Of a stretch of 26,545 nt of DNA, positions 6,643-14,060 are shown in pieces. The stretch lies in assembly GCA_963546405.1 (NCBI GenBank), contig CAUUNL010000019.1, forward strand, positions 1 to 26,545, in the 5' to 3' direction. The notes under the pieces were generated by a model. It was not told the origin of the DNA, did no database searches, and worked only from the letters and a program-made list of their open reading frames with translations. The position numbers and the translations under genes were made by a program. Origin of the DNA: Abiotrophia defectiva_A (lineage in GTDB: Bacteria > Bacillota > Bacilli > Lactobacillales > Aerococcaceae). Numbering within the stretch: the stretch's first letter is position 1; each line of letters begins with the position of its first letter.

Positions 6643-7823
6643 GTCATCGTTTTATCAACCAGAAAGTTCAAGCCATTCAACCCTCTGGGATTCGCAAATT
6701 CTTCGACATTGCCAATGAGATTGAAGATGTCATTTCGCTAGGGGTGGGGGAACCCGATTTTGATACCCCTTGGCATGTGCGCGAAGAGGGGATTTACACC
6801 CTTCAGAAAGGCCGGACCTTCTATACGGCCAATCGTGGGCTGATGGAATTACGAACTGAGATTTCTAATTACATCGCGCGCAATCATGCGGTTCAATACA
6901 ATCCTGCCACTCAGGTCTTAGTCACAATCGGGGGATCTGAAGCCATTGACTTAGCCTTACGGGCTTGTTTAGAACCAGGGGACGAAGTGATTTATCATGA
7001 ACCTTGCTATGTCTCCTACTTACCATGTATTACCCTGGCGGATGGCGTGCCAGTACCTATTCCGCTTAAGGAGGCCAATGATTTTCGGCTGACGGCGGAA
7101 GAGTTAGAAGCGGCGATTACGCCTAAGTCCAAGGCTTTAATTTTATCCTTCCCCAATAACCCAACCGGGGCAGTGATGTCCAAGGAAGATTTGGAAGCAA
7201 TCGCTGAAGTGATTGTACGCCACGATCTCTTGGTTATTACAGATGAAATCTATAGTGAACTTTCTTATACCGGCAAGAAGCACTATTCGCTCATTGATTT
7301 ACCAGGTATGGTTGAGCGGACGATCTATATCAATGGTTTCTCTAAGGCTTATGCCATGACCGGGTGGCGCTTGGGCTATTGCTGTGGACCAGAAGAAATT
7401 CTGGCTCAGATGGTGAAAATTCACCAGTTTGCTATTATGGCTGCGCCAACCATGAGCCAGTATGCGGGCACCATGGCCCTCAAGAATGGGGCTAGCGATG
7501 TGGAAATGATGCGTGACAGCTATAATCAACGTCGACGTTATTTGATGGCGGAGCTCAAACGCTTAGGCATTCCATGCTTTGAGCCTTTTGGCGCCTTCTA
7601 TATTTTCCCGAATATTAGTCAGTTTGGCCTAAGTTCCGAAGAGTTTGCTACCCGTCTGATTCGGGAGCACAAGGTGGCGGTTGTGCCGGGCTCTGCCTTC
7701 GGTCAGTCAGGCGAAGGCTTCGTACGGGTATCTTATGCCTACTCGATCGATGAATTGAAGCAAGCTTTCGAACGCATTGAACGCTTTATCACTGAATTAC
7801 GCGCAGAACAAGGAGGAAAGTAA
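6639..7823 (+). CDS. Class I PLP-dependent aminotransferase (AlaT/PatA-like)
   Basis: 394 residues, fold type I. Visible features are GVGEPDFDTP (35-44), the substrate/PLP motif FPNNPTG (171-177), TDEIY (201-205) with the PLP-binding Asp202 and Tyr205, the Schiff-base lysine K236 in GFSKAYAMTGWRLGY, and a C-terminal VRVSY with the carboxylate-binding Arg. It transfers an amino group to a 2-oxoacid in the cytosol. The Lrp partner suggests alanine synthesis (AlaT), but aspartate, aromatic or N-acetyl-diaminopimelate activity cannot be excluded from sequence alone. The 4-base overlap with the regulator upstream and 1-base gap to pepF downstream make a tight operon. Confidence 0.9.
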   Translation: MSHRFINQKVQAIQPSGIRKFFDIANEIEDVISLGVGEPDFDTPWHVREEGIYTLQKGRTFYTANRGLMELRTEISNYIARNHAVQYNPATQVLVTIGGSEAIDLALRACLEPGDEVIYHEPCYVSYLPCITLADGVPVPIPLKEANDFRLTAEELEAAITPKSKALILSFPNNPTGAVMSKEDLEAIAEVIVRHDLLVITDEIYSELSYTGKKHYSLIDLPGMVERTIYINGFSKAYAMTGWRLGYCCGPEEILAQMVKIHQFAIMAAPTMSQYAGTMALKNGASDVEMMRDSYNQRRRYLMAELKRLGIPCFEPFGAFYIFPNISQFGLSSEEFATRLIREHKVAVVPGSAFGQSGEGFVRVSYAYSIDELKQAFERIERFITELRAEQGGK

Positions 7824-7824
7824 G

Positions 7825-9618
7825 ATGTCATTACCTTTAAGACAGGAACTGCCACTTGCAGAGACCTGGGATTTAAGTCTCTTGTATCAAGACCAAGCGG
7901 CCTATGAAGCAGCCGTAGAGGACTTGAAAAAGCAGGTGACAGAGTTCGAAGCTAACTATGCGGGCACTCTGGGCCAAGCGCAACAATTAGAAAAGGCTTT
8001 GGCCGACTATGAGGCTATTCAAGTGGCCATTTCTTGGGTTTCACATTATGGTTCGTTAGCCTATGAGACTGACAAACTAGATGCTCAGAATGAAGCCAAT
8101 GCGGTTGGCTTGGATCAACTCTTCGAATTAGTCGGGGCAAAGCTTGCCTTTCTAGCACCAGAGTTATCAGCCTTGGATGAAGCCTACCTGAGAGAGTTTA
8201 GTCAATCTGACAAGGGCAAGCGCTATGCGGGCTACCTCAAAGAAGTTTTGCGTTTAAAACCTAGCGTCCTTTCTAAGGAGGTTGAAGAGCTCTTATCCAG
8301 TTTCCAGAGCTCGCTCTACAACCAATATGCTCTCTATGGAACCCTCAAGTTCCAGGACTTGACCTTCGACGATTTCCAAGTGGCGGGCAAGACCTACCCA
8401 AATAGTTTCGTCAAATTTGAGGGGGACTACGAGGGGGCTAGCGACTATGAATTACGTCATGCTTCATGGAAGTCTTTCCATGATGGCTTGGCGCGCTATC
8501 AACACACGGCAGCAGCTAACTACCTCAACTATGTGCAAACGAGCAAGAAGGAAGCTAAGTTGCGCGGGTTTGACTCAATCATTGATTACGAACTCTTTAA
8601 GCAAGATGTGAGTCGTGAAGCCTATAATCGCCAAATTGATGTTATTATGTCAGAGTTTGCGCCGGTGATGCGTCGTTACGCGCGCTTACTAGCAGCTGAA
8701 CAGGGCTTGGACAAGGTATCTTTGGCAGATATTAAGATGCCATTCTCGAAGGAACCTGCTGAAACCATCAGCATTGAGGCATCGCGTGCCATGGTGGAAG
8801 ATACCTTCAAGGTTTTAGGACCAGATTATCAAGAAATCGTGCGTCGCGCCTTTGATGAGCGTTGGATTGACTATCCAATGAACCAGACTAAATCAACCGG
8901 TGGCTTCTGTGCGACGGTAGCCGATGGCCCATCCTATATTCTGCTCAACTGGACAGGCTTACTCAGCGAAGTGCTTGTTCTGGCTCATGAATTGGGGCAT
9001 GCGGGGCACTTCCAGTTAACCAACCAGCATGTATCGCCTATTACACCAGAAGCCAGCCTTTACTTTATCGAGGCGCCTTCAACGGCTAATGAAGTGATTA
9101 TGTGTCAATATTTACTCAGCCAACCGCTAGAAGCTGCGCAAAAACGGACCTTAATTGCTGAGTTTATTGCGCGGACCTACTTCCACAATATGGTCACTCA
9201 CCTCTTGGAAGCTCACTTCCAACGTAAGGTGCTGGAAGCAGTAGACCGTGATGACTTCCTCAATACTGACAGTCTCAATCAATTTTTCTTAGAAACCCTT
9301 AAGGAATTCTGGGGTGATGCCCTGGAAATTAATCCAGGTGCCGAATTGACTTGGATGCGTCAGCCGCACTACTTCATGGCCCTTTATCCATACACCTACT
9401 CAGCAGGTTTAACCATTGGGACGGCTGTAGGGCAGAAAATTGCAGCAGGCGACCAAACCACTATTAATAAGTGGCTAGAAGTTCTTAAAGCCGGAGGCAC
9501 CATGGGGCCTTTAGCCTTAGCAGAACATGCCGGCGTGTCCATGGCGGATGCTGGCGCCTTACGTTCAGCAATTGGCTATGTAGATCATTTATTAGACCAA
9601 ATTGAAGCTCTTGCCTAG
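7825..9618 (+). CDS. pepF: Oligoendopeptidase F (M3B metallopeptidase)
   Basis: 597 residues, the normal PepF size. A cytosolic zinc endopeptidase that cuts oligopeptides of roughly 7-17 residues, downstream of peptide uptake or protein turnover. The active site HELGH is at 388-392 (two His ligands, Glu389 catalytic), with the likely third ligand Glu416 in the following EAPST motif, as in other M3 enzymes. The C-terminal region PYTYSAGLTIG is also typical. The open frame begins at 7777, but AAGGAGG (7810-7817) places the start at 7825. It is last in the Lrp-aminotransferase operon: peptide breakdown and amino-group transfer are co-expressed, in line with nitrogen feast/famine control. Confidence 0.94.
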   Translation: MSLPLRQELPLAETWDLSLLYQDQAAYEAAVEDLKKQVTEFEANYAGTLGQAQQLEKALADYEAIQVAISWVSHYGSLAYETDKLDAQNEANAVGLDQLFELVGAKLAFLAPELSALDEAYLREFSQSDKGKRYAGYLKEVLRLKPSVLSKEVEELLSSFQSSLYNQYALYGTLKFQDLTFDDFQVAGKTYPNSFVKFEGDYEGASDYELRHASWKSFHDGLARYQHTAAANYLNYVQTSKKEAKLRGFDSIIDYELFKQDVSREAYNRQIDVIMSEFAPVMRRYARLLAAEQGLDKVSLADIKMPFSKEPAETISIEASRAMVEDTFKVLGPDYQEIVRRAFDERWIDYPMNQTKSTGGFCATVADGPSYILLNWTGLLSEVLVLAHELGHAGHFQLTNQHVSPITPEASLYFIEAPSTANEVIMCQYLLSQPLEAAQKRTLIAEFIARTYFHNMVTHLLEAHFQRKVLEAVDRDDFLNTDSLNQFFLETLKEFWGDALEINPGAELTWMRQPHYFMALYPYTYSAGLTIGTAVGQKIAAGDQTTINKWLEVLKAGGTMGPLALAEHAGVSMADAGALRSAIGYVDHLLDQIEALA

Positions 9619-9633
9619 GATTGGTCTAGGCAA
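9611..9633 (+). other. Hairpin over the pepF stop codon
   Basis: TTGCCTAG (9611-9618, includes the stop codon) pairs perfectly with CTAGGCAA (9626-9633). There is no U-tract. Its 3' arm shares GCAA (9630-9633) with the next hairpin, so only one of the two can form at a time. Confidence 0.6.
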
Positions 9634-9657
9634 ATGTTACAAGAGTGTAATATTTGC
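9630..9657 (+). promoter_or_regulatory. 12-bp stem containing a perfect WalR-type box
   Basis: Bases 9630-9641 pair with 9646-9657 (12 bp, one G-U) around the tetraloop AGAG, without a U-tract. The same bases read TGTTAC (9635-9640), 5 bases, TGTAAT (9646-9651), which fits TGTWAH-N5-TGTWAH exactly. Whether it acts as RNA hairpin, DNA site or neither is unproven. Confidence 0.5.
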
Positions 9658-9717
9658 AATCAAATAAAGGGCAGATGTCAGAAGTGTTAAGCTTCATCTA
9701 CAGACCGCCTATAAGCC

Positions 9718-9746
9718 TTTTCATTGCCAATCAAGTGATGTATGAT
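9718..9746 (+). promoter_or_regulatory. Possible promoter of the intergenic RNA
   Basis: TTTTCA (9718-9723), 17 bases, TATGAT (9741-9746). Four of six bases match at -35 and five of six at -10. It would start transcription near 9753, just at the first hairpin of the RNA candidate. Confidence 0.45.
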
Positions 9747-9752
9747 AGACTT

Positions 9753-9881
9753 AGGCAATGCAAGGAGTGCACTGCCGGAAAATGGTGCGACCTTACGTGG
9801 GGGTAAGGCATCGCTCGTTTTCTTGACTGACTTGGGAAAAGACCTTGAGGGGCTGGAGACCTCTTGGTCTTTTCCTTTTTT
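9753..9881 (+). ncRNA. Candidate structured small RNA, three hairpins
   Basis: Hairpin 1: GGCA-A-TGCA (9754-9762) pairs with TGCA-C-TGCC (9768-9776), with AGGAG in the loop. Hairpin 2: 9778-9796 pairs with 9803-9822 through GAAAATGG/TCGTTTTC, GCGA/TCGC and CCTTAC/GTAAGG, interrupted by a bulged T and a CA bulge, with loop GTGGGG. Hairpin 3 is the terminator at 9835-9881. A promoter-like sequence ends at 9746. I recognise no Rfam-type family: it is not SRP RNA, tmRNA, RNase P, T-box or a purine riboswitch. The next gene has its own promoter after the terminator, so this is either an independent RNA of about 130 bases or the structured 3' end of the pepF transcript. The rest of 9658-9717 shows nothing clear. 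Confidence 0.5.
9835..9881 (+). terminator. Strong intrinsic terminator
   Basis: GGAAAAGACC (9835-9844) pairs with GGTCTTTTCC (9866-9875), and GAGG (9847-9850) with CCTC (9860-9863) inside it, followed by six T residues. It separates pepF and the RNA candidate from the nucleotidase promoter. Confidence 0.92.
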
Positions 9882-9902
9882 ATTTTGACTTTATTAGGCT
9901 AC

Positions 9903-9931
9903 TTGAGAGGCTTAGCGGGATGCTGTATAAT
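9903..9931 (+). promoter_or_regulatory. Promoter of the nucleotidase gene
   Basis: TTGAGA (9903-9908), 17 bases, TATAAT (9926-9931). Near consensus. Confidence 0.85.
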
Positions 9932-9959
9932 AGGAGGGCTAAGACTAAGGAGGCATACT

Positions 9960-11513
9960 ATGCAGCAATTATCCATCTTGATGACCAGTGACACACATGG
10001 TTTCTGGCTCAAAGCACCAGAAAATGCTGAGCGCTCATTGCTCAACACAGCAGCAACGATTGAAAAATTGAAAGAAAAGGCTAATCATCCTGTCCTAACC
10101 ATTGATTTAGGAGACTTTATACAGGGTTCTTCCTTCGCCACATACTGCAAGCAGGAAGCGGGCGACGGTAGCGTCTTCGCTCGGGCTATGAATAAAATTG
10201 GCTACGATTATCAATTAATTGGTAATCATGAGTTCAATTTCGGCCAAGACTATCGTGATAATATTTTGAATCAGCTAGAGGCACCGATTTTGTGTGCCAA
10301 CATTGTCTGGCAGGAAACGGGTCAACCAGCACTCGGCCAACCTTATGTCATTACCGAACGTGAAGGCATCCGGATTGGGATTATTGGGGTGACAACCGAG
10401 TATATTCCCCATTGGGAGTTACCAGCGCATTATAAAGGGCTAGCCTTCCTCGATGCCTATCAAGTTGCCAAGAAATATGCTGAGCAAATCAGACCTCAGG
10501 TGGACGTCTTAATCTTGGCTTATCATGGTGGTTTTGAACGGGATTTGAATAGTTTTGAACCCCTTGAAGCTTTAACGGGCGAAAACCGCGGGGCTGAGAT
10601 GCTGCAAAGGATTCCAGGCCTAGATGTGCTTTTAACAGGGCACCAACACCGTGTGATTTGCCAACAAGTAGGACAGACTTGGGTAGTGCAACCTGGCTTT
10701 GCGGGTCAGTATGTAGCAGAAGTTACTTTAGACTTTAATCAAGATCATCGAATTGTTTCTGGTCAAGCGAGCTTGCATGAAACCAGCCAAACGAGTCCGA
10801 GTCAGGCGGTACGCGAGGTCATGGAACCAGAGCTTAGCCAAGGGGCGGCTTGGTTGAATCAAGTCCTAGGAGAGGCACCTCTTTTACCTGTTACTCATGA
10901 TGCTTTTGAAGCACGTATCTACGGGCATCCTTATATTGAGTTCCTTAACCAATTACAATTGCGGGAAACAGGGGCTGACTTTAGCGCCATTGCCCTAGTT
11001 AATGAGGCCTTTAAAGATTTCCATGGGCCTATTACCAATGAAATTCTGCTAGCTAGTTATCCCTACTATAATTTAATTGCGACTGTTGAGATAAGTGGTC
11101 AGACAATCAAGGATGCCTTGGAGTTCGATCTCAACTATCTGGTGCTGGATCAGGATGGGCGTAAGGCAATTAATCCAAGTTACATTGCGCCTAAGCCTAA
11201 GCATTATAACTTTGATGTCTTCAGTGGTTTGATGACCACAGTAGATTTGACTCAGCCGGTAGGGCAACGCGTGGTAAGTATCGTGGATGAGCGTAAGGGT
11301 CAAGAGTTGGACTTAGATGCTACTTATAGCCTAGCTCTGACACAATACCGTGCCTGCGGCGGGGGAGACTATCATATGTTCTCAAGCGGCCAAATGAAGA
11401 CCTTGTCGAAGACCGATTTAGCCACTTTGATGAAAGAGGCCCTTGCTCATTTTGGCCCTGAAGATTGGGAGCAAATCAATAGCCATTACCAGCACTTTAC
11501 CTGGTTACAATAA
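9960..11513 (+). CDS. 5'-nucleotidase / cyclic phosphodiesterase family metallophosphoesterase (YunD-like)
   Basis: 517 residues. The N-terminal calcineurin-like phosphoesterase domain shows all metal motifs in order: SDTHG, DLGDF, GNHEFNFG, AYHGGFERD and TGHQHR. A C-terminal 5'-nucleotidase domain follows, including RACGGGDYHMF near the end. Family members hydrolyse 5'-nucleotides or 2',3'-cyclic nucleotides to nucleosides. No signal peptide, wall anchor or membrane segment is present, so it should be cytosolic, like B. subtilis YunD and unlike the secreted UshA type. The open frame starts at 9864, but the AAGGAGG at 9947-9953 and the promoter at 9903-9931 fix the start at 9960. The purine permease gene is convergent downstream. 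Confidence 0.9.
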   Translation: MQQLSILMTSDTHGFWLKAPENAERSLLNTAATIEKLKEKANHPVLTIDLGDFIQGSSFATYCKQEAGDGSVFARAMNKIGYDYQLIGNHEFNFGQDYRDNILNQLEAPILCANIVWQETGQPALGQPYVITEREGIRIGIIGVTTEYIPHWELPAHYKGLAFLDAYQVAKKYAEQIRPQVDVLILAYHGGFERDLNSFEPLEALTGENRGAEMLQRIPGLDVLLTGHQHRVICQQVGQTWVVQPGFAGQYVAEVTLDFNQDHRIVSGQASLHETSQTSPSQAVREVMEPELSQGAAWLNQVLGEAPLLPVTHDAFEARIYGHPYIEFLNQLQLRETGADFSAIALVNEAFKDFHGPITNEILLASYPYYNLIATVEISGQTIKDALEFDLNYLVLDQDGRKAINPSYIAPKPKHYNFDVFSGLMTTVDLTQPVGQRVVSIVDERKGQELDLDATYSLALTQYRACGGGDYHMFSSGQMKTLSKTDLATLMKEALAHFGPEDWEQINSHYQHFTWLQ

Positions 11514-11521
11514 GCATAAGC

Positions 11522-11548
11522 AACTGAGACCGAGGTCTCAGTTTTTTT
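11522..11548 (+). terminator. Terminator of the nucleotidase gene
   Basis: AACTGAGAC (11522-11530) pairs with GTCTCAGTT (11535-11543) around loop CGAG and runs into a seven-T tract. Confidence 0.92.
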
Positions 11549-11552
11549 ATAG

Positions 11553-11580
11553 CAAAAAAAGCAGAGACAGAGTCTCTGCT
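11553..11580 (-). terminator. Terminator of the purine permease gene
   Basis: AGCAGAGAC (11560-11568) pairs with GTCTCTGCT (11572-11580). Read on the minus strand the stem is followed by seven T residues. It lies back to back with the plus-strand terminator. Confidence 0.9.
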
Positions 11581-11595
11581 AGTGATTAGCTTCTA

Positions 11596-13053
11596 TTAGA
11601 TAACGGCTAAAATAATGAAGTTAAGGACGAAGAGGGCGATGGAGATCCACAAGAGGGCGTGGATTTCCTTGGCCTTGCCTTGCGTTACTTTTACGATAGC
11701 GTAGGTAATGAAACCAGCTGCAATCCCGTAAGAGATAGAGTAAGAGAAGCCCATGAAGATGGAAGAGAAGAAGGCAGGCACTGCCTCGGCGAAATCAGTC
11801 CAGTTGAGGTCACTGAAGGAAGCCATCATGAGGACACCGACAATGATGAGGGCGGGTGCAGTTGCTACAGATGGAACTAGGCTGACAAAAGGTGCAATAA
11901 ACATGGTTGCTAGGAATAGTAAGGCAGTCACGACAGAAGTAAGACCAGTTCGGCCCCCAACACCAATCCCAGCGGCAGATTCCACATAGGTGGTGGTGTT
12001 AGATGTCCCGAAGAGGGCGCCAATCAAAGTCCCGATTGAATCCCCAAAGAGGGCCTTGTCCATTTTGGAGCTGAAACCTGAGCTGTTTTGTAAGGCTAAT
12101 TCATCTTCAGCGGAGAAGATGCCAGTTCGACGCCCGGTTCCTACGAAGGTCCCGATGGTATCGAAGACATCAGAGAGGCTGAAAGCGAAGATGGTCATCA
12201 GCACTAATGGAAGGCGACTCCAGTCTGCGAAGAGGGCTGGAAGACCTTCTGGACGGAAGATAACTAAGAAGGTTTGACCGAGTTCTCCAAAGGCATTGCC
12301 AAGAGAATTTTGTGCTAGGTTGGCACTTGATAGGTCAATTAGGCCCATTGGGAAGGCTAAAGCGGTAGTAATCACAATCCCTAAGAGAAGGGCGCCTTTG
12401 ACTTGACGGACCATGAGGATAATGGTGATGGCTAAGCCAATCAAAGCGAGAATTGCAGATGGCTGAGTGAAGTTGACCAAGGCTGGAACGATACCGGAAT
12501 CAGCTACGACATTGGTAACCCCGCCAGCGTATTGGGTAGCGCTAGCTGGACCGCCATTAACGGAAAGAATGCTAGAACCGGAGGCTGTAAAGTTTAAGAA
12601 GCCTGCATTCTTCACCCCGATGTAGGCGATGAAGACCCCAATCCCAGCAGAAATAGCATGTTGTAGGGATTCTGGGATGGAAACAATCAAGAGCTTGCGG
12701 ATTTTAGTGACGGTAATCAGGATGTTGAAGATACCGCACAGGAAAACCATGGCTAAGGCTTCTTGCCAAGTGAAACCTAGACCGAAGCAGACGGTGAAGG
12801 TGAAAAAGGCATTAAGGCCCATACCTGGAGCCAAAGCGTAGGGGACATTAGCGAAAAGGCCCATTACCAGTGTCGAGCTAGCCGCCGCAAAAAGTGTAGC
12901 TAGAAAGACGGCCTGGCTAGGCATGCCGGTTTGAGACAGAATTGACGGGTTGACAAAGACAATATATGCCATGGCAAGGAAGGTGGTAATCCCTGCAATA
13001 AATTCAGTTACCACGGTCGTTCCATGGTCACGTAATTTGAAAAAACGTTCCAA
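11596..13053 (-). CDS. NCS2/AzgA-family purine permease (PbuG/PbuO-like)
   Basis: 485 residues of 12 or more membrane helices. The opening (EFIAGITTFLAMAYIVFVNP), ALAPGMGLNAFF, AGIGVFIAYIG, FSLSDVFDTIGTFVGTGRR and the paired GTSNTTTYVESAAGI are AzgA-family signatures, distinct from the PbuX/UraA branch. It is a proton-coupled importer of hypoxanthine, guanine or adenine; which one cannot be told here. About 35 extra residues near 155-190 (Ser/Gly/Val-rich) make it longer than PbuG of B. subtilis. The start is TTG at 13053, supported by AGGAGG 8 bases upstream (minus strand). A PurBox-like site lies upstream, and no purine riboswitch was seen. It is convergent to the nucleotidase gene. Confidence 0.92.
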   Translation of the reverse strand: MERFFKLRDHGTTVVTEFIAGITTFLAMAYIVFVNPSILSQTGMPSQAVFLATLFAAASSTLVMGLFANVPYALAPGMGLNAFFTFTVCFGLGFTWQEALAMVFLCGIFNILITVTKIRKLLIVSIPESLQHAISAGIGVFIAYIGVKNAGFLNFTASGSSILSVNGGPASATQYAGGVTNVVADSGIVPALVNFTQPSAILALIGLAITIILMVRQVKGALLLGIVITTALAFPMGLIDLSSANLAQNSLGNAFGELGQTFLVIFRPEGLPALFADWSRLPLVLMTIFAFSLSDVFDTIGTFVGTGRRTGIFSAEDELALQNSSGFSSKMDKALFGDSIGTLIGALFGTSNTTTYVESAAGIGVGGRTGLTSVVTALLFLATMFIAPFVSLVPSVATAPALIIVGVLMMASFSDLNWTDFAEAVPAFFSSIFMGFSYSISYGIAAGFITYAIVKVTQGKAKEIHALLWISIALFVLNFIILAVI

Positions 13054-13091
13054 AATAATAGCCTCCTAGTGTTTGGATTAATAGAACAGAA

Positions 13092-13103
13092 TTGAGTATA
13101 GCA
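13092..13103 (-). promoter_or_regulatory. Extended -10 promoter of the purine permease gene
   Basis: Minus strand TGC-TATACT; the -10 is 13100-13095. The -35 position is poor, consistent with a promoter that needs an activator. Confidence 0.6.
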
Positions 13104-13154
13104 TAGACAGTGGCAGATAGAACTAGTTCTAAGAGGATTTGCCTTCAAAAAAAA

Positions 13155-13178
13155 TTAAATGTTCGTGTTTTTGAACAC
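13155..13178 (-). promoter_or_regulatory. PurBox-like site upstream of the purine permease
   Basis: On the minus strand ACGAACATT (13166-13158) resembles the lactococcal PurBox AWWWCCGAACWWT with two mismatches in its left part. It lies about 75 bases before the predicted transcription start, the position described for PurR activation in Lactococcus. TGTTC (13160-13164) and GAACA (13173-13177) form an inverted repeat around it. Confidence 0.4.
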
Positions 13179-13275
13179 TGCAAGGATAGGCGGAATGAAA
13201 ATGTGTAGAATTCGTAACAAAACGTCTGATAAACGAGGAGCTTCAGGGCTAGATATCGTGTTTTAAAGGCTTTTA

Positions 13276-13284
13276 TGCTATAAT
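13276..13284 (+). promoter_or_regulatory. Extended -10 promoter of the phosphatase-tex operon
   Basis: TGC-TATAAT (13276-13284). The -35 position is weak. The start codon follows 32 bases later. Confidence 0.65.
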
Positions 13285-13316
13285 GAATAAGATTGAATGA
13301 GAAGGAGGCGATAGCC

Positions 13317-14057
13317 TTGACTAAGCAGGAAGCATTTGTTATCGGGGATATCCATGGTATGTACCATCTTTTGGAAGATTTACTGACCCATTGGCGCCCA
13401 GAAGATCAACAACTAATCTTTGTGGGAGACTTGATTGATCGAGGACCGAATTCGAAGGCCACGGTTGAAAAAGTAAGGGAGCTTCAAGCCAGTCATGGCG
13501 CTATCTGTCTCTGTGGTAACCATGAGGATATGTTATTGGAGACCTTGACGGACCCAGAAAACTACTTTGGACGCTATAAGCGTAACGGTGGTTTGACCAC
13601 CATCTCAGAATTTTTGGAGACGACGCCTAGTAGGCTAGAAGACCAAATGGGCCAGCTGCTGTCTGACTGCTTGAAGGAGACTCAGCCGTGGCTACAAGCC
13701 TGGTTGGAGAGCCTGCCCCTTTATACAGAATTTGGTAACTTCATCATTGTACATGCTGGGGTTAATCCGGAAGTCGACCATTGGCAAGATTCTTCGCGTC
13801 GCGATTTTGTCTGGATTCGCGAACCCTTCCATACGCTGCCTAATAAGACTGGGCGTCCAATTATCTTCGGCCACACCCCAATTGGCCGGCTCAATGACGA
13901 TGGCCAGACTCATCATGTTTGGCATCGTGAGGGTGACTTAATTGGCATTGATGGCGGTGCGGTATATGGTGGTCATCTATTGGCTGTCCGAATCAGTCAC
14001 GAGACCCTTCTCGAAACATTCTGCGTTCCTTCGGACGCACCAAAGGTGGACGATTAA
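13317..14057 (+). CDS. PrpE/PPP-type metallophosphatase
   Basis: 246 residues from a TTG start. The PPP-family signature is complete: GDIHG (10-14), GDLIDRG, GNHE, HAGVNP and GHTP, which bind two metal ions. Relatives include serine/threonine protein phosphatases (PrpA/PP1 type) and Ap4A hydrolases (PrpE, ApaH); the substrate cannot be decided from sequence. An in-frame TTG at 13293 lies before the AAGGAGG at 13302-13308, so the start must be downstream; TTG 13317 is 8 bases after it and homologues begin near here. tex starts 3 bases after the stop, so the two are co-translated. Confidence 0.87.
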   Translation: MTKQEAFVIGDIHGMYHLLEDLLTHWRPEDQQLIFVGDLIDRGPNSKATVEKVRELQASHGAICLCGNHEDMLLETLTDPENYFGRYKRNGGLTTISEFLETTPSRLEDQMGQLLSDCLKETQPWLQAWLESLPLYTEFGNFIIVHAGVNPEVDHWQDSSRRDFVWIREPFHTLPNKTGRPIIFGHTPIGRLNDDGQTHHVWHREGDLIGIDGGAVYGGHLLAVRISHETLLETFCVPSDAPKVDD

Positions 14058-14060
14058 ATC

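Noticed and set aside
7777..7824. Longer PepF starting at 7777
   Set aside because: It overlaps the aminotransferase end; AAGGAGG sits directly before ATG 7825 and homologues start there.
9658..9717. A further stem with AGATG and CATCT
   Set aside because: Short and interrupted by unequal bulges; not distinguishable from chance.
9782..9826. Short open frame MVRPYVGVRHRSFS inside the RNA candidate
   Set aside because: AGGAG lies 14 bases before the ATG, too far for normal initiation, and the bases are better explained by the stem.
11659..12841. Open frames on the plus strand opposite the purine permease
   Set aside because: Antisense shadows of a strongly conserved membrane protein, without binding sites.
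13054..13290. Purine riboswitch before the permease
   Set aside because: No conserved purine-aptamer core or terminator/antiterminator pair was seen on the minus strand.
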